Below, one piece after another: positions 40,601-52,392 of a stretch of DNA of 64,000 bases. Positions within the stretch are counted from its first letter, which is position 1. The number at the start of each line of letters is the position of its first letter. Position numbers and translations under genes: made by a program. The notes beneath the pieces are model-generated. The model saw only the letters and a program-made list of their open reading frames with translations, did not search any database and was not told where the DNA came from. This stretch comes from Acephala macrosclerotiorum (Eukaryota; Ascomycota; Leotiomycetes; Helotiales; Mollisiaceae): assembly GCA_014904845.1 (NCBI GenBank), contig MU119212.1, positions 1-64,000 on the forward strand. The letters are read 5' to 3'.

Positions 40601-42039
40601 CTTAACAGGCTCTAGCTTGGGGTTACCTTTCTATCCCATCATCGTGTTCAACGATTCGAAATTACACAGTACACTTACATTCTTCGTACGGGACAAGGAA
40701 ACAGAAGAATACCTAGCTCTTGAACCTCAGGAGTGGAAAGAATACCCATTTGTCGTTTTTCTGTCACGATACCACAAACTCGTCGCTATCTCGAACGAGA
40801 ATACCCACAACCCATCTCCTTCAAAGACAAGCCGTCCCTTCCGCTGCAGAAGGCTGCAACATCGTCGTAGAGCGAGATTACCTTGGCCCGAACAAGGTTG
40901 CTCTTCTCCTCACAGCCCTCTACCTCGTTTGCCTATCTAGCACGATCTACAGAACAAGGCTCAGATTAGGGATTGTTTGATGAGCTTTAGCTGCATAGTT
41001 CCATACCAGCGCATCATCGCGTCGTAAATACAAGTGCCTGCATCGGGGAACTCTGCACCTCTATGACACTTTTCTCTACGTTGCACCGGAAACCCTCATC
41101 ACTTCTCGATTCTTCCTAGATCTCGGCCCTAAGCACCCAACTTGCACTGAGCACTTGAGTGGCTGGGCAAGGCCCTTAACTGCAATAGACACTCGGCTTC
41201 TTAGGTTTTCCACGTCTTCGGCGAGGTCATCGCCAGAAGTAACGCCATGCGATTGGTATAAGAGATCTACTTCCCTCGGCCGAAGTTCGAACCAAGGTAG
41301 AGATTGTCTTTCCTGCGAACATCGCAGGCCGCATTGAAGTCTGACTTGAAGTGGGATATACAGGCGCTATTAAAGGAGGTGGCTGCACTGAGGTCAGACT
41401 TCTGGTCTTACCTTGAAGCCTCGCGGATGATATTGAGTGTTCACCCGTGGCGAGAAGCGCGGGCTCGTGGGGAATAATGAATGGCTTGGAGCTGCACATG
41501 CACAGACCGATCTGGCCTATTGTCCCTAGGTGAAGGTACTGTGTGCAAGCCTGGGTAGCAATACGATTTGCCAACATCTTTCACCTCGGTACTCACTTGG
41601 GGTTGCGATAGTTGGCTTACTTCAGGGAAGGAACATCGTTCAACCTCTGCACACGAATAACCACATTATGCTTGCAGCAATCACTATATTGGAGACAACT
41701 TTGTTCTTTTATAGCTAGTGGATTTAGTGCTTTGCAATGTTCAAGAGTCAAGCACGGCTGCGAACGATGATGAACGGTACTGTACTCCTTACGGAAGGAG
41801 CGTTCATCGCAAGATGAATCATGGTGCGATAGCATGAGGCATCCCATTGGCATTGAGAAGGTAGCTCCTGCCCTCGCAATGTCTGCATCTCAGTACTGTC
41901 TCGTTTTCATCCTTCCTCTGTGTCCTTGCAATCATCAACTCCAGCATTCTCATTACTGAACATCTACAGAGAATTATTCATTTATTACAATCAGGCGACT
42001 CGATATTCAGCTGCTCCCCCACCGGCCTTCGAAGTCGCG

Positions 42040-42504
42040 ATGGATGCGTCTAGCATGGATTACGAACAAGCTCAGCAATCGTCACCTCAGCCCGAAGAGA
42101 ATCATAAAACACAAGTCGAAATAAGTTCGTCCATGGATATGGATAAGATGTCCACTGGTGACGAGGACAATCATAACATCCCTCGATGGGAGCTGAAGCG
42201 TCAGCATCACGGAAACCGACGTCCGGATCGTCAACAAAAGAGCCCTCTGCCAGCTCGTTGGTACGCAGATTCACCTCGGCAATTGTCCCTTGAATCTGGG
42301 AAGATTCGTGAGGAACAAAGCTCCCAGCAAAATGATTCCGCAGATATCCCTCGACGGTCGGTTGAAGTGCCAAATAAGGACAGTTTCCAAGAGTGGATCA
42401 GACGCCGAGAAAGGGTCAAACTACTCTGGGAGGGGGGAAAATTCCAAAAAATCATAGACAGACATCGGCGGGACAGGGACAAACTTCGGGAGAGGATCAG
42501 ATAG
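42040..42504 (+). CDS. Charged hypothetical protein, possibly truncated
   Basis: The first in-frame ATG gives 154 residues; the frame is open further upstream without an ATG. I recognise no family. The N-terminal half is acidic and rich in Asp, Met, Gln and Ser. The C-terminal third is Arg/Lys-rich and could be helical (EWIRRRERVKLLW, then RHRRDRDKLRERIR). The frame stops at TAG (42502-42504) directly followed by TAA, yet the same frame stays open and similarly charged to 42891, with RQRQEEIRRWKKYQEENRL just beyond the stops. So this may be a longer gene broken by two nonsense codons, or an exon ending at the GTAAGA donor that overlaps the stops. It could also be a chance ORF. Confidence 0.4.
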   Translation: MDASSMDYEQAQQSSPQPEENHKTQVEISSSMDMDKMSTGDEDNHNIPRWELKRQHHGNRRPDRQQKSPLPARWYADSPRQLSLESGKIREEQSSQQNDSADIPRRSVEVPNKDSFQEWIRRRERVKLLWEGGKFQKIIDRHRRDRDKLRERIR

Positions 42505-44166
42505 TAAGAAAGGAACAGACAGCGTCAGGAGGAGATCAGACGCTGGAAGAAATACCAAGAGGAGAATAGACTCCAGGAGATGAGCAGACCTCAGGATCGA
42601 AACAAACCCCGGGAAAACACAGATACCAAGGCCAGGAGCTCTCGCAAGGCACATGGTATTATAGCAGGATGCACAAACACAGTGGCAGCATGGGGTATGA
42701 TCCACTTCAATTTGCATTTGTACTCATTATTGACTATGCTGCAGATACATCTCCAGCAACAAACAGCAGAAGAAGGAATGCCGAAAGCCGAAGTCACGCA
42801 GATAGAAGCCGAAAGATCAAAGAAATCCAGAAGCTTTCAGTCGTCGGCACCCTTACACTGTAAGTTATCACCTGCAATCCTAGCATCCTAGCGCCCCAGC
42901 AAAACACGCACATTGTGAGCCCCGTGAGCCGCCTAGCTCATTTCAATGAAGATTGTACCAACGCTGACTTCGATAGGCTATGAGAGAAAATCTTAGTTGC
43001 TGCTACTTATGCCGGGATTGAGGACGCGATCGTAGCTTCAGGAAACGGAACAAAGCTGCATGTTGTCTTGTTAAGTTTGATCACTTTTGATAGTTGTCAA
43101 GCTCCAAATGAATACCCGATTGAGGTAGCTGACCGAATGATGAGGCGAGGGTGCCTTCTGATCTTGCCCTGTTGTTCTTAGACCGCAGGATTTGGTGCTG
43201 GCTTGAACTTCGTTCTGCCAGTGAAGGAGTGGCTGTATCGCTTACGAATTCGTATTCAGAATTGAAAAACAAACGCGAAGCATGAACTCGTGAACACTAT
43301 GAGTGACACGCCTCGTAACTGACAACACTATTCGCACAACAGCAGTCGCGCATGAGGCGTAGTGCATTGTATTCTTGTCATAGAACTCCAAAGTTTAAGG
43401 CATTGCGACAGGGAGTCTCGCCTCGCTTTTCGCAACGTCAATCAAGCAGAAGAGTCTTTTGCCCTTCGCAACTCAACAGCTCTTGTAGAGTTAACCAAGC
43501 CTTCAACATAATCCAGCTGGACAATGTTCATGGGCTCACCAAGCTTGGGTTATAGTTGAGTTGAAGGAGCCATAATTCGGCAGACCATCTTCGAAGTGTG
43601 AAGGCACGAGAGCTCTTGATTACCGGCCACATAGAAGGAAAAGTGACTTGGCTGCTCGCTTCTGCTTTGAGGTTCTTTTGCTAGGGATTTCCTAAGCTCC
43701 ACCTCGATGCCCTTTCTCTGTACTCTTTCTTCGCGCCCCTCGGAAGCATGCAGTACGGCGTGCTTTCCAAATGAGAAGTACGGAGGTAAGGACATCGAGA
43801 ATCATGGCTTAGAGCTTTTTCTGGTCAAGGATTCAACCCACTTGGGAAACCTTTGCAAGCAACATGCTCTCCTAGCCAGATCAGGTAGAAATAATGATTT
43901 CAAAAACTAACAATGCTGGCACCCGCAGGTCATAGTGGGTCGTATTTGAATCCTCAATTGACCCCCCTCAACTGCCATGTTAGGCCAAGATACGAGGGGG
44001 ATGATCTATTTGTTTAGATACGTCCCCACACTTCGTTCCGGCATAGGGACGCTACAAGGAAGGCAACACCACAAAAGATCAAGCAACAGACGCAAAAGTG
44101 TTGGACTTTATGTCTTCTCCAATGAAGTAAGACATGCAACAGCAATACTACCCACTACCGCACTCC
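42505..44166. other. Stretch without a supported gene
   Basis: The first 390 bp continue the charged frame of the preceding ORF after two stops (to 42891). After that there are only short unrecognised frames on both strands up to the TRM5 stop codon. Confidence 0.45.
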
Positions 44167-45882
44167 CTACCTACTTCGAAAAGCTACCTCTCTCGGGACC
44201 CTGAAACTCGCGCAGAACATCCTCTTTTTGGGTGCCACATCTCTCACCTCTCTAACAAGTACCTCTCCCTCCTGCAACGCCAACTTCTCCCAATCCTCAA
44301 TATTGACATTTCTGCCTTGCCCAATCCTAGGATGGACTTCATAGCCTAGCCTCTCCGTGATCCTTTGACAGATATCGTGACTCTCTGCGATATTGTCATC
44401 CGACTTGGTGGAAAAGCAGTGGACATGGATCATGGGTAACTTTCGGTTCTGATCTTCTGAGAATAACGCTTCGTGTCCTGTGTAGAGCCCGTTGAAGGAG
44501 CCAAGAAAATCGATCGCGGTAGCTGGGAGGTTCATAACAAAATGTGAGAGTGTCGACGGGATTGTGATGATGGTTGGTTGTGGTAGAGGTCCGGTCCAGT
44601 ATTTGGAGCGATGTGGTTTGGCTGGGATAGAGGCAGTATTTTGGCCAGTTGAGGCGAGTGAGATGAGCGTATCTGCTGCAGAGCGAATGAAAGTATGGCC
44701 ATCCTCGCAGTGTGGTCTGACAAATGATTGAACCTGACTGTATTAGTCTTGGGAAGATCTCGATCAAAGTGGGAACAAAGATGCAAAAATTGCTTGAGAA
44801 TCAGATTATAGCGCCTTGTCAAAGGCAGTATCATCAAAACCAATGTGTGGCTATGTTGACCGTCGTGATATGTAAATCATCATGGAAGCAACGTGCGCGA
44901 AATAGAAGACTATAGGATAGGACACTAACCTTGTTCCTCTTGACGGCATCCTTCATGGCCTCGTAGCTGTGCGGGTTGAGATCATTCGCCCACACGAAAA
45001 CTCCCTTCTTTCCGGCTGGGATTGCAAAAGGCCCTACTCCAGCCATCACGTCGCAGACTACTTCTCCACGGCTGAATGAGTCTACTAGTCTTTTATGTTC
45101 TGTTTGAAGGCGTGTGTTCCAGTAGACCTTTGCATAGTTAAACCGGAATATGCAGTCTCCTTCGCTGATTTCAACATCCATGTCGTCTGGTCCAGCAAGC
45201 ACCTCATAATCGAAAGTTCGAAACTCTGAATGCGTTCCTACATCGTCAATCTTGTTAATAACAGTACGAATCCCAGGGTTCTTGTCCATAAGGACTTCGG
45301 CGATCAAATTTTTGTATGGAAGGTACTCGTCTCGCAGGTTCAAATGTGCTGGATACAATCAGCGACGTCTCTCCACGGAGTTGATGGACGTACCGACATG
45401 CCCGACTATTGCGAATCCAACGGGAATCTCTTCTTGGGCCTCATCTGGTAAGATGGATGTCATAATATCATCTGATGGGATTAGCAAGAGTTCAACGCGA
45501 TCCTTGCTGTGCCGACATACGTACGGTAGGTCCAGTAGCTGTATTCCAGCTTCAAGTCATATGGGACAACCTTGACCTCCTCTTTTTCAACAGCTTCCTT
45601 CAGAATGGCGCTCCATGTGTTTGGCTCTTCGGGCTTGACCTCTGGGCTAAGTAGCAGACACTTTGTACCCCTGGAGGCCAGAGCTGGATCTGGGTCAGGT
45701 TGCACATTGGTGATCCTCTCTAGCCGCAGTAGCTCTCTGCTCTTCTCCAATTTTGTTCGATATTCAGAGATCTTCTTCAGATTTGCGATTCTGGCTGCAG
45801 ATATAGGAAACTTCTTCGAGAAGAGTGCTCGGTCTAGAATTGTGCCCGCCGAGCGGACAATAGGAGGGCGGAGGAAGGACAT
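44167..45882 (-). CDS. TRM5: tRNA (guanine-37-N1)-methyltransferase Trm5
   Basis: Four exons (45882-45525, 45471-45394, 45348-44930, 44733-44167) join through GT-AG introns of 53, 45 and 196 bp to a 473-residue protein, with all phases closing. It makes m1G37 next to the anticodon, using S-adenosylmethionine, which prevents +1 frameshifting; Trm5 acts in cytosol or nucleus and, in yeast, also in mitochondria. The N-terminal part has the family pattern ([19 protein letters not shown]). The Rossmann-fold SAM motif is at 244-249 (CDVMAG, then [20 protein letters not shown]). The NLP catalytic motif is at 353-355 ([11 protein letters not shown]). The C-terminus has the family signature [17 protein letters not shown]. 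The start is the first ATG. It is divergent from the AlkB-like gene, 307 bp away. Confidence 0.95.
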
Positions 45883-46189
45883 CGCATCGAATGCTGTGGC
45901 TAGAATTTCTTCCTGTGATACATATTAGATTTTGCACATGCGAAAGTAGAATTTCGCACACCTCCATGACTTCATAGCTTCATTGGGGGACTTTGTTGTG
46001 ATTTGAATTCGAATGTTTGTCTTCATTTACGAGTCATAAATTTTGAGATTTGGCCTCGCAAGGCTGGACAATTGAGTATGACGCTAGTGCAAGGCTGCGC
46101 TTTCTGGGCTGAAACGGTGATGTCATTGGTCAACAAGGCTATATCCTTGACGCGTCCTGGAAGCTTCATTTCTCGGTTGTAGATTTCAA
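45883..46189. promoter_or_regulatory. Shared divergent promoter, TRM5 / AlkB-like gene
   Basis: Only 307 bp separate the two start codons, so both promoters and leaders must lie here. I see no clear TATA box. Confidence 0.6.
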
Positions 46190-47400
46190 ATGTCGATGTC
46201 TACGAAGAAACGTACTTTGGACGCGTTTTTCACACAACCCGCAAAGAAGGCGAAAGTGTCAGACGACCAAGGTGCTGGAAAACAAAGCGATGGTTCCTCA
46301 CCCCCGGGCGAAGTGAGTACCCCAGTAGCCTCACGCTTCCATATCTGATGGCAGAAGAAACTGGAATTCTCTCAGCACCCAACATATCCTTTTCCTATTC
46401 CAGCCTTCCCAGGAACCATATCATCAGAATTGACATCTTTACCCCCCACAATTGGCAGGGAGATTAAAGGCCAAGCCGACCTCGATTTGCTCTACTTTGA
46501 ACCGTACATCCCTAAATATCTTGAGCACAGAGTATTTCAATTCCTTCGATCAGAATTGCCGTTCTACAGGGTAGAATACAATATCAAAAGAGGTGGTGTC
46601 GAGACCCATATCCGAACTCCAAGGTAATCCGGCATCCGTTCTAGACCTAAACATGACGAACTCATATGGATATGGATAGATACACTACTGTCTTCGGTTT
46701 GGATGAAACCTCGAGATTTGACGAGAATGGGGAGGTGGTCGACAAAACGACTGGCAACAAGGTAGTGAAAGACATATACTACTATCCCCCACGGCCGATA
46801 CCTAAGTGCCTCGATGATCTGAGGCTGTCTACTGAAGCAGCAACTGGGTGCGTCTCATCTCATCAGAGCAATCCTTACACTTGCAATTGATGTTCCAACA
46901 CCCTGGGAACATTCCCCTCAGCATGACATACGAATACTGACTCATAGATTTTGGACAGGTGCAAGTTCAACTTCTGTCTCATCAATTATTATGCTTCCGG
47001 CTCCGACAGCATCTCATACCATAGTGACGATGAGAGATTTCTTGGGGATTTGCCAGCCATTGCATCTTTCTCTCTGGGGGCCAAGAGGGACTTTCTTATG
47101 AAACATAAACCTGTGGCACCGAAAGACAACGCACCACCCCCACTAGAAACAAAACTAATCAAGCTGCCGCTAGCAAGCGGCGACATGATTCTCATGAGAG
47201 GAAGAACACAAGCAAATTGGCTGCATTCGATACCGAAGCGAACAGGAAAGAATGTAGATGATGGAGGAAGGATCAACATCACATTCCGGCGAGCAATGGT
47301 GAAAGCAGGGACGGAAAATTACTACAATTACAATGTAGGAACAGGATTCGTCTTCAAGTGGGATGATAGCGCGAACGAGATGAAGCTGTGGAAGGGGTAA
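46190..47400 (+). CDS. AlkB-like 2-oxoglutarate/Fe(II) dioxygenase (ALKBH2/3 type)
   Basis: Four exons are proposed: 46190-46312, 46376-46623, 46680-46847 and 46959-47400, giving 326 residues. The first acceptor could instead be at 46354, which adds seven residues in frame. The catalytic set is complete: iron ligands His201, Asp203 (YHSDDE) and His269 (NWLHSIPKR), and 2-oxoglutarate arginines Arg284 and Arg290 (RINITFR). Known role: oxidative removal of 1-methyladenine and 3-methylcytosine from nucleic acids; homology does not settle DNA or RNA preference. The N-terminus has KRTLDAFF at 7-14, a PCNA-interacting-box-like motif with Lys in place of Gln, which favours a DNA-repair role. A second ATG lies two codons downstream. 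The gene is divergent from TRM5 and converges on NUS1. Confidence 0.9.
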
Positions 47401-47410
47401 CATTCCCCAT

Positions 47411-48528
47411 CTAGCGACCGAATCTCATTTGAGCGTTGGCGTAATTGTACAATGCTCTCAAAAACACTTGGTATCCGACTCCTTGGTTGTCCTGCACGTG
47501 AAAGATTTCCGTAAGTCGTACCTGCCAAGGTGGATAACCAAAGAGTTCAACTGAAGGTCCAAAGAGTACTAAAAGATCCGGCTCACCCATAACACTCTCT
47601 GAAATCTCGGCGTCGACTAAGTCTACGTTAATGTCGTTTGGTGCGAGCTTCGATCGTTGTGACATCTCTGTTAAGGTTTTCGTCAAGTCGACTAATGAAT
47701 CTCTTCCGTCTTCGGCTGACAACAGAAGGACAGATAAATGCTGGACACCTGACTTCGGGCTTTCAGACGGCGATGTGCGTAATGAGGACTCCATGGAGGG
47801 TACATGAGGTGCTCGCAGTGATAGAGCGGGTTCCTGAGGTCCAAAGTATGAAGAAAGCCTCCTCGAGACTGCTCGATGCGTAGCAGGAACATAGCTCTTT
47901 AGAATACCTGTAGAATTCAGTATAAATTCCAAATCATGCCCGTACTACCAACCAGTTTTCTCATAGATAGATAGCATTGGAATACCAACGCAAGCACACC
48001 AAGCTGATATTTCTGCAACTTCATCCACGAGAGCTTCTAACCCGGCACCTCCCCTACCTCCATCTTCTAGTTTCAGTATCACACTCAGGTGCTTTGGTAA
48101 TCGGCTGAGGCCCTTGACATCCTTCTGAATAAGTTCTGGGGTTCGATGGTGGTAATAAAGAATGGCCAGTATTCTGTCCTTCACAGCATGGTATGCCAGT
48201 CGTATTCGTATATAAACAGAGAAAATGGTGTGGACAATGGCGTAAAGGAGGACGTGAAGCTGGTATTTGAGGAATTTTCGGACTCCAAGTCTCGAACCTT
48301 TGGGCTGCTCGATACGTATGGCTGGGACATTTCCGTTTTTACTGCGTTTCGACGTAACTCTTGTGGGTGGAGCTGGAAGGTATGGCTGCCTTTGTGTTAG
48401 GAACCGTGCTTTGCATCTGAACAGCTGCTCACCTGTATGAGCTTCTCTCGTTCTGCTGGGGTGAGCAGCTTGTGGTTGAGTTTGGCATCCTTCCTATAAA
48501 TCTCGGTTTCCCGAGTTGCGCGAGGCAT
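47411..48528 (-). CDS. NUS1: Dehydrodolichyl diphosphate synthase subunit Nus1 (NgBR homologue)
   Basis: Three exons (48528-48433, 48385-47953, 47907-47411) with 47- and 45-bp introns encode 341 residues. Nus1 is the non-catalytic partner of the cis-prenyltransferase (Rer2 type) that makes dolichol precursors for glycosylation at the ER. A hydrophobic segment at about residues 75-105 (YQLHVLLYAIVHTIFSVYI) fits its membrane anchor. The pseudo-cis-prenyltransferase domain follows (PKHLSVILKLEDGG, then AWCACVGIPMLSIYEKTG). The C-terminus ends MRFGR, with the RxG motif at 338-340 needed for complex activity. The stop codon lies 10 bp from that of the AlkB-like gene, so the 3' UTRs must overlap. 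The start is 302 bp from SEC10 on the other strand. Confidence 0.93.
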
Positions 48529-48830
48529 TGTTGTAACGAGGATTCAATGTCGGTCGGGTGGTTTTGGTGAATTGAGAAGGTGAGATGTTGAGAACACGAA
48601 GGTGGTGAGGTCCAAGAATTGTTGGAAGGCTACGAGTGAGGCGCAAGGCCACGACATTTGGAAGCGAGCTCCGAGCTGTCTCAACCAGACCACAGAAGCC
48701 GAATCAGTTGCACACGACATACGCAGACGCAGACCCCACGAATTCTCGAGAAGCTGAGGTGTTTACAATCGACGGGTAATCACAGGCCTCGATGTAGGAT
48801 TGGGCCCCCAGCGGCTCTCCCAAAGTATCA
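48529..48830. promoter_or_regulatory. Shared divergent promoter, NUS1 / SEC10
   Basis: 302 bp between the two start codons, with no other gene. I see no clear core element. Confidence 0.55.
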
Positions 48831-51464
48831 ATGGCTTCTTTGAACAGTGGCGGAGGTGGAAGCGGGAGGTCTATCTTTCCCAAAGGCCCCAGCTTTACTT
48901 TGGAGAACTTCTCGAACAAGGACTTCATTGTGCGCGACTTCGTCGAGGATCTCGCAGAGAGTGCAGTACCCGTTAATCGACGATCTGGCCCGGCGCATCA
49001 AGCATTCGACCCGAAGCCTTTGATTAGGACGTTTGAGAGTATGCTGCCCTACTCGCTGTATCTAACACTAGAAGCTTGCTAACATTGCCCAGATGCCCTT
49101 TCACAGCTTGCAACGCTTTCAGATGAGCTAGGAGAGCGAGAGACGGATCTTCTGACGTCCGTACGGCGAGCCGAAATACAACATGACCAGACATTGGAAA
49201 CTCTAGGCAGAAAGCTAGATCAGTCGATAGATTCTTTCGAAACGCTCGACATCTCTCTCAACAATCCCAACGGAGTTAACGGCAATGATAGGAACGGTCG
49301 GTCAGAAGGAGGGGGTCTGGTTGCCGTACAGATTGGGGAGAGACTCGAGGACTTAGACAAGCAGAGACGGAGAGCGCTGGACGCCAACTTTTTGATACAG
49401 TGCTGGCTTGAAGTCAGTGAAGGGGGGCATCTCACATCGCTGGAAGACATGATTCGGCGGCAAGGTAGTGGAGAGAACAAGGTCCGATGCGCCATCATAG
49501 CCAGGCAGCTCATGCGAATGAGCCAAAGGCTCGATCCACAATCCTGGTCGCAAACAAATGGAAAGAGAGTCAACGGCGTCACGAATGGCGTAGTTGGATA
49601 CAAGAACAATAATACGAGAGAGCTGATAGAGAAGTTCTCCGAGACCTTGGAAAAGGATCTGTTGAAGCAGTTCGACGACAGTTACAGGAGACAAAACTAC
49701 GATGACATGTTAGAATGTGCAAAAGTCCTTCACGATTTCAACGGAGGGTCGAGTGTTGTTGCGTTATTCGTCAACCAACACCAGTTCTTCATCGACCGAA
49801 GTCAGTTGATCACTGACGAGGTTACGACAGATAACGAGACTTGGGAAAGACTCGCAGACCCTGATTCGGATCCCCCAGGCGTCGAGCCAAGTCTGCAGTC
49901 CTTGATTGATGAAATTCGAGTTGTTATGCAAGACGAGTCGTTCATCATCAAACGCGCTTTTCCCTACTACGATGTCGTTTTGACTAAGTTTATCCAAAGA
50001 ATATTTCAGCAGTCGATACAGCAACGGCTAGAAATGGTTCTGGAGAAGGCGGATACGATCTCGTCACTTGCCTTTCTGCGGTCACTACATGCTTCGAGAA
50101 GCTATATTAATAATCTGATAGAGGATCTCAAGGCACACGGCTTGACCGAGCACCCAGAGCCATGCTCGGCTCAGACTGCTCTAAGTCTGGATCAGCAGCT
50201 GGACGAATTATTTGTTCCATACTTGGTTGGAAACTCTTACATCGACAGAGAAAGGAAGAGTCTGGAAGAGCTATATTCCTCATTGCTCTTCAAGTACACA
50301 ATCTACCACTCGCGGCGGAAGAAGGTGCCTACAGGCTTCATGGCTTCACTTGCACAGCAAGGAACTCAGCTCTTGGCGACTGCAAAAGATGCGTATATCG
50401 ACCGATTGGATTCATCCGAACTTACTCCGACCCAGAAGGCGATGATGTTGAGGGTTGCTGGACTTCGGGACACAGATCCCGATAAGAACAAGAACGAAAT
50501 CGAGGTTACTGATGAGGATGGTGTTCTCAGTGTCCCGAATGCAAAACGAATGCTCAAGTGGTTAGCAGAAGGTGTTAGACGAGCACTCGAATTGGGCAGT
50601 GGCAGTGACACCCCCAAGGATGTGTCAGCTCTTCTCAACTTACTGTTAACAAGTATGGGTCAAGTATATATCGAGACATCACTTGATGCAGCCGCCGACT
50701 CGGCTGCTGGCCAGGAGACTCTCAAGGTGGAGCCTGACCTGGCATATTTGCCATCTTTACAGCCGGCGATTACCATAACCAACATCATGTCACGCTTCAT
50801 AAATACAGTCTTGATCCGGTTAGCAGAGTCGAATACCACTGTCCGGCGATCAATGGAGCTACAGACTAAGCAAGGGGTGGAGAGGATCGAGTCAAAGACG
50901 AATAACATCATCCGAAGCACGTTGACAGTCGTGCTTAACTGGGTCACAAAGCTACTAGCTAGCCAGAAAAAGGCTGACTTCCGACCGAAGGATAGCGACC
51001 TGGATGGCGGACGTTACCTCGAGACCCTACAAACAGCGACCTGCCAGTCGATATGTACTTTCCTAAACCGAGTTGCAAGTCTATCCAGCCAAGCGATCGA
51101 TGGCCAGAACCTGGAGATACTAAGTTCCGAGGTTGCCATGAGCATACGAGATCTTTTGTTCGAACACTTCAAGAAGTTCAATGTCAACGCTACAGGAGGC
51201 TTGATGGTCACCAAAGACATCTCCAAATACGTCTCGACCTTGAAAGACTGGCCTTTAACGAAGGAAGCCGAATCTAGTGTGGAGGTGTTAAGTGAGATAG
51301 GTAATTTATTCATCATTGGTCCAGAAGCTCTTCGCGAAAGATCACGCAATATTCAGCCCGGTGGTGCCGGGAAGAAGCTACAAAAAGCTGATTTTAGGGC
51401 ATTTGTTCTGAAGCGGGACGACTCGGGGAGTGTTGGGGTCCAGAGCGTCCTTGCAGGATTATGA
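48831..51464 (+). CDS. SEC10: Exocyst complex component Sec10
   Basis: Two exons (48831-49038, 49093-51464) with a 54-bp intron (GTATGC...TGCCCAG, branch CTAAC) give 859 residues, a usual length for fungal Sec10. Sec10 is one of eight subunits of the exocyst, which tethers secretory vesicles to the plasma membrane at growing hyphal tips. The N-terminus has the family pattern FTLENFSNKDFIVRDFVEDL and FDPKPLIRTFE. The region after it (LGRKLDQSIDSFETLD, LEDLDKQRRRALDANFLIQC) fits the coiled-coil part that packs with Sec15. The C-terminal KDISKYVSTLKDW and IGNLFIIGPEALRERSR match the CATCHR-type helical end. The start gives the expected N-terminus. No damage is seen. Confidence 0.93.
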
Positions 51465-52392
51465 TACCATTTTGATCAGGGCACATATCAAAATTGAAAG
51501 GCGTCCAGAGGGTCCGAACAATTCCGAGATTCAGTCTATTTGAATGTACGAGTAGAATTCGGACAACATACCAACACGATGCCATTTTCTCTGGAGAATA
51601 ACCTTCGGTTCTTGTAGTTTTGCAGATGATCGTGTGACCTTCAATTGTATTCCGAGTTGCGATTTCTCTATTCCCGCATTCTATGCTCAAAGGCAGAATT
51701 CCCAATGCGCCCCAGCAATGCAACGCCCGCATGTCTAACTATAGTGTACAATATCTATGTCTAACCGTAATACAAGGTTGATACCCTTAGATTACGGGAG
51801 ACTGAATCCAAAGCCTGCCATGCAACTCTTGTACTTGTCGATCGTAGAGGCGCAATCCTTCTGAGGGTCTTTCGAATTGCTGAAGAGCATGCATTCGTCT
51901 CGTGAAGCTTTTTCCTCCTTGCATACACAGCATGGCTACCGATTGTTAGGACAATGCTACCTCCAGAAATGTGATCATCCTACTTTAACTTTCACGCAAG
52001 TTTCACCTTCGGCCTTGAGATCTTGGCCCATGTTCGCGCCGGTGGCGGTAGCTATATTTTGTAAGCAAGATGTTGCACAATCGGGTGAAGGTACTGACGT
52101 ATTGAAGCTGATTTCGATGCCATTGTATGATCAATGTCCGAGATTTGCAGGCTTTGATAATAAAACATGCAGGATTTGGTTTGGGGAACGTTGAAGGTAC
52201 ATAGATTGCTAATTGTTAATCAGAGCATCTTTAAATCCGGAGCGGAACAACCCTTCGACACGCCAAGCCACGCTTTCTTTAGCCTTATGGCGGGGCAACA
52301 ACCGACTCCAAAACAACAAAGAAAATTGAATGTGGCTGTAAATATTATTCAACAGACAGAACAACTAGCCTTCGCGATCACAAATTGCAAAT
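51465..52392. other. Intergenic, SEC10 to RNA1
   Basis: 928 bp between two genes on the same strand; contains only short unrecognised frames. It should hold the SEC10 3' UTR and the RNA1 promoter. Confidence 0.5.

Larger units (their letters stand above)
34452..42039. other. Long non-coding stretch upstream of hapB
   Basis: No recognisable gene occurs over about 7.6 kb. Frames of 100-270 codons on both strands (for example 36781-37602 and 37019-37789, both -) are Pro/Ser/His-rich, overlap each other and reflect simple repeats. The hapB-proximal part holds three CCAAT pentamers (34623, and inverted at 34799 and 35081) and a CACGTG at 34878. Repeats are at 36141-36209, 36683-36714, 37646-37695 and a CTG-rich run near 39945-39988. 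Part of this must be the hapB promoter and leader; the rest is unexplained. Confidence 0.5.
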
